A DNA stretch of 64,000 bases from Planctomycetaceae bacterium (GTDB lineage: Bacteria; Planctomycetota; Phycisphaerae; SM23-33), in NCBI GenBank assembly GCA_039680605.1, contig JBDKTA010000058.1:1-64000 (forward strand), written 5' to 3'. Position numbers and translations under genes: made by a program. The notes under the pieces were generated by a model that was not told where the DNA came from, made no database searches, and saw nothing but the letters and a program-made list of their open reading frames with translations. Numbering within the stretch: position 1 is the stretch's first letter; each line of letters begins with the position of its first letter. This document shows, one piece after another, positions 44,931-53,003 of the stretch.

Positions 44931-46556
44931 ATGCGAACAATCCATATGGCCCTGGCGGTAATGCTGGCGGCGGCGATGGCGCGAGCGGCCGAAGGACCGG
45001 ATCAGCAGCAAGCCGAAACCGGCGGCGTCAAGACCGCGCCCGTCGCGGCCAAAATCGAATACAGCCTCGACGGCGGCGCGACATACTCCGCCGCCCTGCC
45101 GGCGACGGTCGAGCCGGGACAGATCAAGCTCCAGGCGCGGGTGACGTTCAACGTCGACGACGCCGCGGCCGTGGCGATGCTGTTCCTGGCGTTTGAAGAC
45201 CAGAGCACGCGTTCGGCCTTCTGCCTGGGCAGCCTGCAAGACGCCCGCGGCAAATACTGCGGCGCCCTGCCGCTGTGGACGCACGTGGCCGGCACGCTCA
45301 ACGGCAAGGCGATAACCGGGCCTTTGCATCCGATGATGTACCACTACCTGCCCATCGACAGCGCAGCGCTGGTCAGGGGGCCCAACACGCTGATCGTCAC
45401 CGGCGGCCTGGCCGCGGCGGGCTACTCGCGCGGCGTGCCCACCAAGGCCCTGGCGCTGCTGGCCGCGGGGCCGCAGAAACCTGCCATCCGCAGCGGACCC
45501 ACCCTGGGCATGATCGGCGAGGACTTCTTCACCGTCACCTGCCGCACGAGCCTGCCCGCGGCCGTCACCGTCACGGCAACGCCCCTCGAACCGGCCGGCG
45601 CCGCCTCGACGGAGACATCAGCACCCGCCCTCTACCACCGCCTGAAAGTGATGCTGCCCAAGGGCACGCGCAAGTTCAAGTACACCATCGCCGGCAAGGC
45701 CGGCGCGTTCGAAGACGCCAAGGGACCGTTCGAGGTCACGCTACCGGATCCGCAGAACTTCCGATTCCTGGCCGTGGGCAACACGCGAAACAGCTCGAAC
45801 AACATCACGCTCTGCCCGGCGTTGATCGCCCAGATGCTCAAGACGCGGCCGCAGTTGTTCATGCACGCCGGGCAGGTGGTCGAGCTGGGGACGTGGGACT
45901 TTCACTGGGACCCGTACTACTTCACGCCGTATGCGCAGGTGCTGGCGACGGTGCCGACGTACCTGGCGCCCGACGGCGGCGACCACACGGGCATGGTCTA
46001 CAAGACGTTCTGGACGCCGGCCGGCGATAGCGAAGTGCTCAACTGGACGCAGGTCATCGGCAACGCGCGATTCATCGGCCTCGACGGCGCACAAGACTGG
46101 GCGGCCGGTTCGCCCAATGCGGCGTGGCTCGAAGGCGTGCTCAAGAACTCGCGCGAGAAGTTCGTTTTTGTCTTCAACCACTTTCCCGGTTACGCCTCGG
46201 GCATGATGGGCAAGATGAAGTTGCCGCCGCTGGTTCAGTGCCGCGAGGTAATTCTGCCGCTGCTGGCCAAGTACAACGCCACGGCGTTGATCTCGGCGTT
46301 CGATTACGACTACGAGCGATGCGAGGCCACGCCGCCCAAGGGCGTCACGTGCATCATCGTCGGGGCTGGCGGGTCCAAACGCCTCAACCAGAGCCCCACA
46401 GCCACGCGAAATAATCCCTTTGCCGGAACGGGCCCGTTCGTGTATGAGCATTCGTTCGCGGTCTTCGACGTCAAGGCCGACGCCTGCGTGATGACGGCCA
46501 TCGACATCGCGGGCAAGGAAATCGACAGCAAAACCTTCAAGCCCCGCCCGCGATGA
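44931..46556 (+). CDS. Secreted calcineurin-like phosphoesterase relative lacking metal ligands
   Basis: A 541-residue exported protein: signal peptide to about residue 20, two beta-sandwich domains, then a C-terminal domain with the order and spacing of purple acid phosphatase-type phosphoesterases. The ligand motifs are altered: the first GD box reads AVGNTRN, the second HAGQVVE, the GNHE box PDGGDHT, and the final GHxHxYER reads SAFDYDYER. Only the FNHFPG His survives. It is therefore likely a non-catalytic binding protein. ATG at 44931 has GGAGA upstream. It overlaps the following URO-D-like gene by 4 bp. Confidence 0.75.
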   Translation: MRTIHMALAVMLAAAMARAAEGPDQQQAETGGVKTAPVAAKIEYSLDGGATYSAALPATVEPGQIKLQARVTFNVDDAAAVAMLFLAFEDQSTRSAFCLGSLQDARGKYCGALPLWTHVAGTLNGKAITGPLHPMMYHYLPIDSAALVRGPNTLIVTGGLAAAGYSRGVPTKALALLAAGPQKPAIRSGPTLGMIGEDFFTVTCRTSLPAAVTVTATPLEPAGAASTETSAPALYHRLKVMLPKGTRKFKYTIAGKAGAFEDAKGPFEVTLPDPQNFRFLAVGNTRNSSNNITLCPALIAQMLKTRPQLFMHAGQVVELGTWDFHWDPYYFTPYAQVLATVPTYLAPDGGDHTGMVYKTFWTPAGDSEVLNWTQVIGNARFIGLDGAQDWAAGSPNAAWLEGVLKNSREKFVFVFNHFPGYASGMMGKMKLPPLVQCREVILPLLAKYNATALISAFDYDYERCEATPPKGVTCIIVGAGGSKRLNQSPTATRNNPFAGTGPFVYEHSFAVFDVKADACVMTAIDIAGKEIDSKTFKPRPR

Positions 46557-47797
46557 ACTGCTCTATGACTCCACGACAACGCATGCGAGAGTTTTTCGCC
46601 GGACGGGCGGTCGACCGGATCCCCAACGGCCTGGGCGGCTGCGAGACGGCCGGCATGCACCTGCTGGCATACGATAACCTCAAGGGCATCCTGGGCGTGG
46701 CGGACCCGCTCAACCGCATGTACACCTTCATGACCAACGCGGTCTTCGAGCCTTCGGTTCTTGCGGCGATGGAAGGCGACATGATCGTGCTCAACAGCCG
46801 CATGAGCGCCTCGCCGCTGTGGGGCCCGCCGGCCCGCGGGCGATGGAAGGACCAGGTCTTCTGGGGCAAGACGTTCCAGGTTCCCGCGGCATGGCAGTTC
46901 GAAACGCACCGGGACGGGACGATCTGGTGGGACAAGGCTCTCAAGTGCCCCCCCGGAGGCATCTACTTCGACTGGCCCAGCGGCCCGCCGAAGGTGCTCG
47001 AACTGCCCGACATGGATGCCCAGCCGTCTCCGGCAGACTTCAACCCCTCGCACGACCTGCCGCAGGAAATGCTCGCCGACATGGAAGCCGCGGCGCGATT
47101 CCTCCACGAGACGACGGACTACTCGATCGTGGTCGGCGAGTCGATCCATGACCTGCAGCTCAAGCCCGGCGGCATGCACGCGTGGTGGATGCGCATGCGC
47201 ATCGAACCCCAGGCCTGCCACGAGTACCTCGCCAAGGCCGTTGACGCGGGGCTGGCGCACCTACGGCAGGTGCATCAGGCCGTCGGCAAATACGCCGACG
47301 CGATGATCATCGCCGACGACATCGGCGATACCCGCGGCGTGACCTGCGGACCGGACCTGTGGCGCGAGATCTACAAACCCCACTACAAGCGGCTGTGGAA
47401 CGGCTGGAAGACGATCACGCACATGAAGTCGCTGCTGCACTGCTGCGGCAGCGTGGTGGACATCATGGACGACTTCATCGATTGCGGCCTGGATATCTTC
47501 AACCCCATCCAGGTCTCCGCGCGGGGGATGGACGTCGCGACGCTGGCGGCGCGGTTCGGCGGGCGGATCATCTTCTACGGCGGGGCTCTCGACGCGGTGG
47601 TTACGCCGCCGCCCACGCCCGACGAGCTTGTCTATGAGCAGGCGAGCAAGGTCATCGAGACTCTCGCGCAGGCCGGGCGGTATATCTTCGCCGGGACGCA
47701 CAATATCCCCGGCGACACCCCGCCGGGCCATCTTCGCGCAATTCTCGACGCGTACAACAGCGTCAAGTATACTGCTGCGCCTTGGATACGGAACTGA
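46553..47797 (+). CDS. Uroporphyrinogen decarboxylase (URO-D)-like protein 1
   Basis: A 414-residue TIM-barrel protein of the URO-D superfamily, which includes haem-pathway decarboxylases and cobalamin/zinc methyltransferases of the MtaA/CmuA type. Visible marks: MTPRQRMREFFAGRAVDRIP at the start, DDIGDTRG, HCCGSVVDIMDDFID (His-Cys, a candidate zinc site) and AGTHNIPGDTPPGH near the end. The arginine motif of true HemE is absent, so haem synthesis is unlikely. Its ATG overlaps the upstream stop (ATGA); the ATG at 46565 is an alternative. A second paralogue follows after 13 bp. Confidence 0.82.
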   Translation: MNCSMTPRQRMREFFAGRAVDRIPNGLGGCETAGMHLLAYDNLKGILGVADPLNRMYTFMTNAVFEPSVLAAMEGDMIVLNSRMSASPLWGPPARGRWKDQVFWGKTFQVPAAWQFETHRDGTIWWDKALKCPPGGIYFDWPSGPPKVLELPDMDAQPSPADFNPSHDLPQEMLADMEAAARFLHETTDYSIVVGESIHDLQLKPGGMHAWWMRMRIEPQACHEYLAKAVDAGLAHLRQVHQAVGKYADAMIIADDIGDTRGVTCGPDLWREIYKPHYKRLWNGWKTITHMKSLLHCCGSVVDIMDDFIDCGLDIFNPIQVSARGMDVATLAARFGGRIIFYGGALDAVVTPPPTPDELVYEQASKVIETLAQAGRYIFAGTHNIPGDTPPGHLRAILDAYNSVKYTAAPWIRN

Positions 47798-47810
47798 ACA
47801 GGAGCTTGCG

Positions 47811-48965
47811 ATGAACGAACGACAAAGGACGATGGCCGTCCTGCATTATGAACCGTACGACCGCCTGCCCATCGTGCATTTCGGGTACTGGGGCGAGACG
47901 CTCTGGAAGTGGGTGCAGGAGGGGCACCTGACCGAGGATGAGGCCCGCGGCTGGTACGACGGCGGCGGGACCGACCCGGCGATCTGCAAGAAGCTGGGCT
48001 TCGACTTCGATTACTACGCGTGCTTCCACACCAGCACGGGGATGAACCCCGGCTTCGAGTACAAGGTGATCGCCGAGTTTCCCGACGGCGCCAAGCACGT
48101 GCAGACCGGCGAGGGCGTCGTCGTGCTCCAGCGCCCCGGCGCCACGGGAATCCCCTCCGAGATCGACCATATCTTCAAGGGCCGCAAGGAGTGGGACGAG
48201 CAGTACAAGCACCGCTTCAATTTCTTTCCCGAGCGCGTCACCAAGTGCCACGTGCGGACCAACGACGGCACGCTGCCGCTGGAGGCCGGCGGGGCGGAGT
48301 TCCTCAAGGCCGACACGCGCGAGTTCCTCTACGGCCTGCACTGCGGCAGCCTGTACGGCAGCATCCGCAATTTCATAGGCGTGGAGAACTCGGCGTACCT
48401 GGTCGTCGACGATGAGCCGCTGTTCGACGAGATCATCGCCACCGTCGGCGAGCTGTGCTACCGCTGCACCAAGCAGGCCCTGGAGAGCGGAGCCAAGTTC
48501 GACTTCGCCCACTTCTGGGAAGACATCTGCTTCAAGAACGGCCCGCTCATTTCGCCGCGGGTGTTCATGGAGAAGGTGGGCCCGCAGTACAAGCGGATCA
48601 CGCAACTGGTCAACAGCTACGGCATCGACATCGTGAGCCTGGACTGCGACGGGATGATCGACGCGCTGATCCCGACGTGGATCGAGAACGGCGTCAACAC
48701 GATGTTCCCCATCGAGGTCGGCACGTGGAACGCCAGCATCGCCCCGTGGCGGGCCCAGTACGGCAAGGAGCTTCGCGGCGTCGGCGGGATGGACAAGAAA
48801 GTCTTCGCCCGCGACCGCGCTGCCGTCGATGCCGAAGTCGAACGCCTCCGCCCGCTGGTGGCCCTGGGGGGATTCATCCCCTGCCCCGACCACCGCATTC
48901 CCCCCGACGCCCAGTGGGACAACGTCCGCTACTACTGCGACCGGATGCACAAGGTCTTCGGATAG
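47811..48965 (+). CDS. Uroporphyrinogen decarboxylase (URO-D)-like protein 2
   Basis: A 384-residue member of the same superfamily: MNERQRTMAVLHYEPYDRLPIVHFGYW, FWEDICFKNGPLISP, VSLDCDGMIDALIPTWIENG and a C-terminal GGFIPCPDHRIPPDAQW (Cys and His typical of the methyltransferase-like branch). AGGAG precedes ATG at 47811. With protein 1 it forms a pair, as often seen in planctomycetes; they may act on related methylated or carboxylated compounds. Substrate unknown. Confidence 0.82.
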   Translation: MNERQRTMAVLHYEPYDRLPIVHFGYWGETLWKWVQEGHLTEDEARGWYDGGGTDPAICKKLGFDFDYYACFHTSTGMNPGFEYKVIAEFPDGAKHVQTGEGVVVLQRPGATGIPSEIDHIFKGRKEWDEQYKHRFNFFPERVTKCHVRTNDGTLPLEAGGAEFLKADTREFLYGLHCGSLYGSIRNFIGVENSAYLVVDDEPLFDEIIATVGELCYRCTKQALESGAKFDFAHFWEDICFKNGPLISPRVFMEKVGPQYKRITQLVNSYGIDIVSLDCDGMIDALIPTWIENGVNTMFPIEVGTWNASIAPWRAQYGKELRGVGGMDKKVFARDRAAVDAEVERLRPLVALGGFIPCPDHRIPPDAQWDNVRYYCDRMHKVFG

Positions 48966-48976
48966 CGGGTCGCCCG

Positions 48977-49097
48977 GGTGCCGTGGCGGGAGGGCGCAGC
49001 CCGACAGCCACGACCAGCCGCTACTGAGCTGGCACGCGCTCCAGTAAGGTCAGGGATCGTGGCTCTCTGGGCCTTCGGCCCTGCGCGCCACGGCACC
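48977..49097. repeat. GGTGCCGTGGCG palindromic repeat, copy 3
   Basis: Same ends as 27653-27754 but with a 20-bp longer middle and a GGGCCTTCGGCCC hairpin. It lies between the convergent URO-D-like and hydrolase genes, where it may also serve as a terminator. Confidence 0.8.
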
Positions 49098-49102
49098 CGC
49101 CT

Positions 49103-49927
49103 CTAATTGTTCTGGCACGATTTCAGAAACGACGACAGACCTTCGGTGTAGATGCTGCCTGACGCGTCGCAACCGTCGTTGTGCCCGCCGTGAATCTCCA
49201 GGAACGCCTTGGGCTCGTGGGCGGCTTCGAAGAGCTTGCGGCCGAACTTGTAGGGCACGATCTCGTCTTCGGGGCTGTGGATGACCAGCACCGGGCAGGT
49301 GACCTTCTGCGCGTGCTCGGCTGAGGGATAGCGAAATCGCAGCAGCCAGCGCACCGGCAGGTACCAGTAATGATGGGCGGCCACGTCGGTCAGCGAGCTG
49401 AAGGTGGACTGCAGGACCAGGGCCCGGCACGATCCGACGCCGGCCGCCAGGTGCGCCGCCACGCCCCCGCCGAGGCTCTCGCCGTAGATGACGATGTCGG
49501 CGGCCTTGGTGTCGCCGCGCGTGAGCAGGTAGTCCCACGCCGCCCGCGCGTCGGCGTAGGTGCCTTGCTCATCCGGCGAACCCTCGCTGTGGCCGTACCC
49601 GCGATAGTCAAAACACATCGCGCTGTAGCCCAGGCGATTGAACGTCAGCATCATCTCCGCGCGGTGTGAAACGTTCCCGCCGTTGCCGTGGCAGATCAGG
49701 ATGACCCCCCGCGCCTGTGGCGCCGGCGAAAACCACGCCGAAAGCTTCACGCCGTCGGCGGCCGCAAAGTTCAACTCTTCAAAGCCCAGCGCTGCCGGCG
49801 CTATCCGCCAGGTTTTCGTCGGAAAGTACACCAGCCGCGACTGGACCAGCCAGGCGACCGTGAAGAGGATCAGGTACGAGCCGACGAGCAGGATGATGAT
49901 TCGCAGGATCATGCGGGAGGTTCTCAT
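49103..49927 (-). CDS. Membrane-anchored alpha/beta-hydrolase
   Basis: A 274-residue hydrolase: N-terminal helix (about 6-25), then an oxyanion-type CHGNGGNVS, nucleophile in IYGESLGGGVAAH, Asp in HSPEDEIVPY and His in IHGGHNDG. This is the widespread bacterial ABHD13/17-like or serine aminopeptidase S33 group. The start at 49927 (MRTSRMIL) or 49912 is unclear. It follows rnfB after 98 bp containing an inverted repeat. Not an obvious Rnf component. Confidence 0.82.
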   Translation of the reverse strand: MRTSRMILRIIILLVGSYLILFTVAWLVQSRLVYFPTKTWRIAPAALGFEELNFAAADGVKLSAWFSPAPQARGVILICHGNGGNVSHRAEMMLTFNRLGYSAMCFDYRGYGHSEGSPDEQGTYADARAAWDYLLTRGDTKAADIVIYGESLGGGVAAHLAAGVGSCRALVLQSTFSSLTDVAAHHYWYLPVRWLLRFRYPSAEHAQKVTCPVLVIHSPEDEIVPYKFGRKLFEAAHEPKAFLEIHGGHNDGCDASGSIYTEGLSSFLKSCQNN

Positions 49928-50022
49928 TTCCAATTTCCAATTTGGAATTTCCAATTCAACAACAGAACAGCGGGAGGGCGAGCCCGTTTTGTTGTTCAAT
50001 TGGAAATTGGAAATTGGAAATT
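49926..50022. repeat. TTTCCAATT-word inverted repeat downstream of rnfB
   Basis: ATTTCCAATTTCCAATTTGG...CAACAACAGAAC at 49926-49967 and GTTTTGTTGTTCAATTGG...GGAAATT at 49986-50022 are imperfect reverse complements. Low-complexity, AT-rich against the local GC-rich background. Confidence 0.75.
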
Positions 50023-50025
50023 GCC

Positions 50026-50943
50026 TCACCCGCGCCATTCGGTCTTGTCGGCGGTGGTCTCGAACTTGTCGACGATCAGGTCCGGCGGCGTCTTTTCGTC
50101 GGCGACGCCCGCGAGATCTTGTTCGGTTGGCTTGCCGATCGACAGCAGGCGTTTCATGGGGCACTTGCCCATGACCAGTTCGAGCTCCTGGGCGGCGGTC
50201 TCCGGATCGTACTTTTCGTAGTCGATGCGGGGGAGGTTCTTTTCCATCGAGAACAGGGCGCTGGTTCGGGCGCAGGCGCCGCAGCCGATGCAGCCGACCT
50301 TGCAGACGGCCTTGACCGCCTTGCCGAAGTCGTGGTTGCAGCAGGTGACGGCCAGCATCTTCTCGCGCTTGAAGGGCACCATCGAGATGATGTGCCTCGG
50401 GCAGGCCCGCTCGCAGGCGCCGCAGCCGGTGCATTTGTGGTAGTCGACCGTCGCGAGGCCGTCGATGACGTGGATGGCGTCGAAATTGCACGACCGCTCG
50501 CAGTCGCCAAAGGCCAGGCACCCGTACGTACACCCTTGCACGCCGGCCACGCCGTTGGCGCCCGAGCAGGTGCCTTCGCCCTGGTAGAGGTGTCGGCCGA
50601 ACTTGTCGCCGGTGTGGGCGCCGCAGTGGACGACGGGTCGGTACGGCCAGCTCTCGGTGACGTCGACGCCGAGGATGTTGGCGATCATCTTCTTGCAGCT
50701 TTCGCCGCCGACGGAGCACTTGTTGATGGCGGCGCCGTCCTTGACGAGGGCCTCGGCATAGTCGGCGCAACCGATGAACTCGCATCCGCCGCAGTTGGCG
50801 CCGGGCAGGATGGCCAGGATCGACTCCACGCGCGGGTCGGCTTTGACGTGCAAGGCCTTGTTGGCCCAGCCCAGGACGAATCCGGCAGCCAGCGCCAGGA
50901 TCAGCATCGTCCCGGCCGCCAGAAGTATCATGATGATTGCCAT
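50026..50943 (-). CDS. rnfB: Rnf complex subunit B, iron-sulfur protein
   Basis: A 305-residue RnfB, the ferredoxin-type electron entry protein of the ferredoxin:NAD oxidoreductase. It has an N-terminal helix (about 3-25), the CGGCEFIGC cluster site of the RnfB family, then CTYGCLAFGDCERSC with CTGCGACERACP, which supply two [4Fe-4S] clusters. The C-terminal module keeps CIGCGAC and KCP but has Ser for the fourth Cys (ARTS) and no CxxCxxC in the second motif (IDYEKYDPE). One of the two expected C-terminal clusters therefore appears lost. Last gene of the rnf operon, 8 bp after rnfA. Confidence 0.92.
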   Translation of the reverse strand: MAIIMILLAAGTMLILALAAGFVLGWANKALHVKADPRVESILAILPGANCGGCEFIGCADYAEALVKDGAAINKCSVGGESCKKMIANILGVDVTESWPYRPVVHCGAHTGDKFGRHLYQGEGTCSGANGVAGVQGCTYGCLAFGDCERSCNFDAIHVIDGLATVDYHKCTGCGACERACPRHIISMVPFKREKMLAVTCCNHDFGKAVKAVCKVGCIGCGACARTSALFSMEKNLPRIDYEKYDPETAAQELELVMGKCPMKRLLSIGKPTEQDLAGVADEKTPPDLIVDKFETTADKTEWRG

Positions 50944-50951
50944 GGTTGTTC

Positions 50952-51767
50952 CTATTGTCTGGGGGCGCCCGCGCTGGTGGGAGCCTGCCCCTGTGGGCCC
51001 TGTGCCGGCTGTGTCGTCGGCAGAGCGACGATCCACGCGGTCTCCTTGGCGGGCGGATGCAGTGCCTTCTCCAGGCCACGGTCCACGCCCGCAAAGCCCA
51101 TGAACGCCATCGAGAGAATACCGGCCAACACCATCGTGATTCCCGGTCCGCGCAGCGCCTTGGGGATGTCGGCCTTGTCCAATTCCTCGCGGATACCGGC
51201 CATGATCACGATGGCGATCAGGAATCCCACTCCGGCGAAGAAGGCGAAAATCAGCGTCTTGTCCAGACCCCATTGCTCGGCCCCGCTGGTGGCCGAGGCG
51301 TGGCGCATGATCTCGAGGCACGTGAAGAGGATCACGCAGTTGGTCGTGATCAGCGGCAGGTAAACGCCGAAGGCCTTGTACAGCGGCGGGAAGAACTTCC
51401 GGATGTACATCTCGACCAGTTGCACCGCCCAGGCAATCAGGAAGATGTAGACGGCATAGCTGAGGATGCTCAGGTCGACCACGCCGTCATAGCCGGGCCT
51501 GAAAAGCTGCACGACCGCATGCGTCAGCGGCGCACTGAGCACTTGCCCGCCGATCTTGTTGGGCGCCAGGATGTAGTAGGTCACCGCCCAGCTCAACAGT
51601 CCCGCCACGGTCGTCACCGCCGTCACGGCCGCACCCATGCCAAAGGCCGCGTCCAGTCTTCGCGAGACGCCGATGAACGGGCAGTTTCCCACGAAGAAGT
51701 GGAAGACCATGTTGTTGATCAAGGCCGTGGTGATGGCCATCAGCAGGATGGTGGTTAAGTAATCCAT
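50952..51767 (-). CDS. rnfA: Rnf complex subunit A, membrane protein
   Basis: A 271-residue RnfA with six helices. The two Cys-containing half-helix motifs FFVGNCPFIG and LPLITTNCVILF are the sites that with RnfE hold an intramembrane iron-sulfur cluster in the related NQR complex. RnfA is usually about 190 residues; this one has a longer loop near residues 70-95 and a C-terminal extension of about 45 residues, rich in Pro, Gln and Thr, after GFAGVDRGLE. Confidence 0.93.
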   Translation of the reverse strand: MDYLTTILLMAITTALINNMVFHFFVGNCPFIGVSRRLDAAFGMGAAVTAVTTVAGLLSWAVTYYILAPNKIGGQVLSAPLTHAVVQLFRPGYDGVVDLSILSYAVYIFLIAWAVQLVEMYIRKFFPPLYKAFGVYLPLITTNCVILFTCLEIMRHASATSGAEQWGLDKTLIFAFFAGVGFLIAIVIMAGIREELDKADIPKALRGPGITMVLAGILSMAFMGFAGVDRGLEKALHPPAKETAWIVALPTTQPAQGPQGQAPTSAGAPRQ

Positions 51768-51776
51768 GGCGCCTCG

Positions 51777-52427
51777 CTAAGCGGCCTTTCTTTTAGCCAC
51801 GGCCCAGTTCACCAGGCCCAGGAGCAGCCCCAGAGTGAGGAACGCCCCGGGCGGCAGGATCATGATCGACCACGATTCCCAGAATGGCGTTCCTTGCCCG
51901 AGCCAGGAAATATGCACCGGGGACTGGTACAGGGTGAAGCCGAACCACTTTCCGCTGCCGAGGATTTCCCTGACGGAAGAGATCGCCAGCAACGCCGCGG
52001 CATTGCCGGTGGCCTGGCCGATGGCGTCGCCCAGGGCCGGCATCAGCCCCTGCTTGGCCGCGCAGACTTCGCAGCGGGCGATGATGATGCAGTTGACGAT
52101 AATCAGCGGGACATAAGGCCCCAACAGGCGGCTCATCGAGTACAGGTACGCCGCCAGCACCCGGTCGGCGATGGTCACAAACGCCGCAATCGTAAGCGTG
52201 AAGACCAGAATCCGCAGGTGCGGCTTGAGCTGCAGACGAAGCAGGCTGATGAGAACGTTGGAGCAGATCAGCACAAACGCCACAGCCGCGGCCATGGTCA
52301 ACGCGCCCGAGACGGTATTCGTCACCGCCAGGGTGGGGCACAGGCCCAGGATCTGGCGGAAGACCGGGTTCTCGGGACCGATCCCGTTATTGAATCGTTG
52401 TAAGGCGGAGGGGCCATTATCGGCCAT
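51777..52427 (-). CDS. rnfE: Rnf complex subunit E, membrane protein
   Basis: A 216-residue RnfE, partner of RnfA in the ion-pumping core. Cys motifs LGLCPTLAVTN and IIVNCIIIARCE are conserved, and six helices are predicted. It overlaps the rnfG end by 11 bp and precedes rnfA by 9 bp. Normal length. Confidence 0.95.
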   Translation of the reverse strand: MADNGPSALQRFNNGIGPENPVFRQILGLCPTLAVTNTVSGALTMAAAVAFVLICSNVLISLLRLQLKPHLRILVFTLTIAAFVTIADRVLAAYLYSMSRLLGPYVPLIIVNCIIIARCEVCAAKQGLMPALGDAIGQATGNAAALLAISSVREILGSGKWFGFTLYQSPVHISWLGQGTPFWESWSIMILPPGAFLTLGLLLGLVNWAVAKRKAA

Positions 52428-52992
52428 GGCGCACCGGTTCTTTCTGGGACATCGCCTTGAAAAAGGACTGAACGGTCTTGTTGACGATGTCGGCGACGCC
52501 CTCGGAGGAGATAGTCGCTCCGGAAAGGGGGGTAATGTTGCTGGGCCCCGAGGCCTTGGAAATGACCAGCGGCTTGCTCAGGCTCTTGTCTCTGAACTGG
52601 TAGAGGAATTCTTCGCCAGTGATCCTGTTGCCCAAGCCGGGAGTCTCCTTCTGGTCGAGCACATAAAGACCCGTGATGGTCTTTCCGTCGGCGGTCAGCC
52701 CCACCAGCACCTCGATGACGTCCGCAAAGCCAAGCCCGCTGCCCTTGACGACCCAGCCGACCTGCCGGCCGTCTTTGTCATTGGCTACGAACGCCGTCTG
52801 TCCGTTGGCGAGGGTCACCTGCTCGCTCTTGGCCGCTTCGGCGCCGGGAACCAGGGAGGGGATTTGCTCCAGCGTCAGGTCGAGCTTGTTCTTTTCGATC
52901 GCGGGGCTGAGGCTGGTTTGCACGAACGCCAGCGCCACGCCGAAGCCCAGCGCCAGCACGATCACCAGCCAACTCTGTTTGAGATAGTTCAT
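52417..52992 (-). CDS. rnfG: Rnf complex subunit G, FMN-binding
   Basis: A 191-residue RnfG: N-terminal helix (about 8-27), then an FMN-binding domain ending in LSGATISSEGV. Thr160 in SGATISS matches the (S/T)GAT(S/T)S-type motif where ApbE attaches FMN. The ATG at 52992 lies 11 bp after rnfD. It relays electrons inside the periplasm-facing half of the complex. Confidence 0.95.
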   Translation of the reverse strand: MNYLKQSWLVIVLALGFGVALAFVQTSLSPAIEKNKLDLTLEQIPSLVPGAEAAKSEQVTLANGQTAFVANDKDGRQVGWVVKGSGLGFADVIEVLVGLTADGKTITGLYVLDQKETPGLGNRITGEEFLYQFRDKSLSKPLVISKASGPSNITPLSGATISSEGVADIVNKTVQSFFKAMSQKEPVRHGR

Positions 52993-53003
52993 AGCGTTCT
53001 CGC

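Noticed and set aside
46553-48965. True haem-pathway uroporphyrinogen decarboxylases
   Set aside because: Neither protein has the N-terminal arginine motif of HemE, and no other haem genes are nearby.
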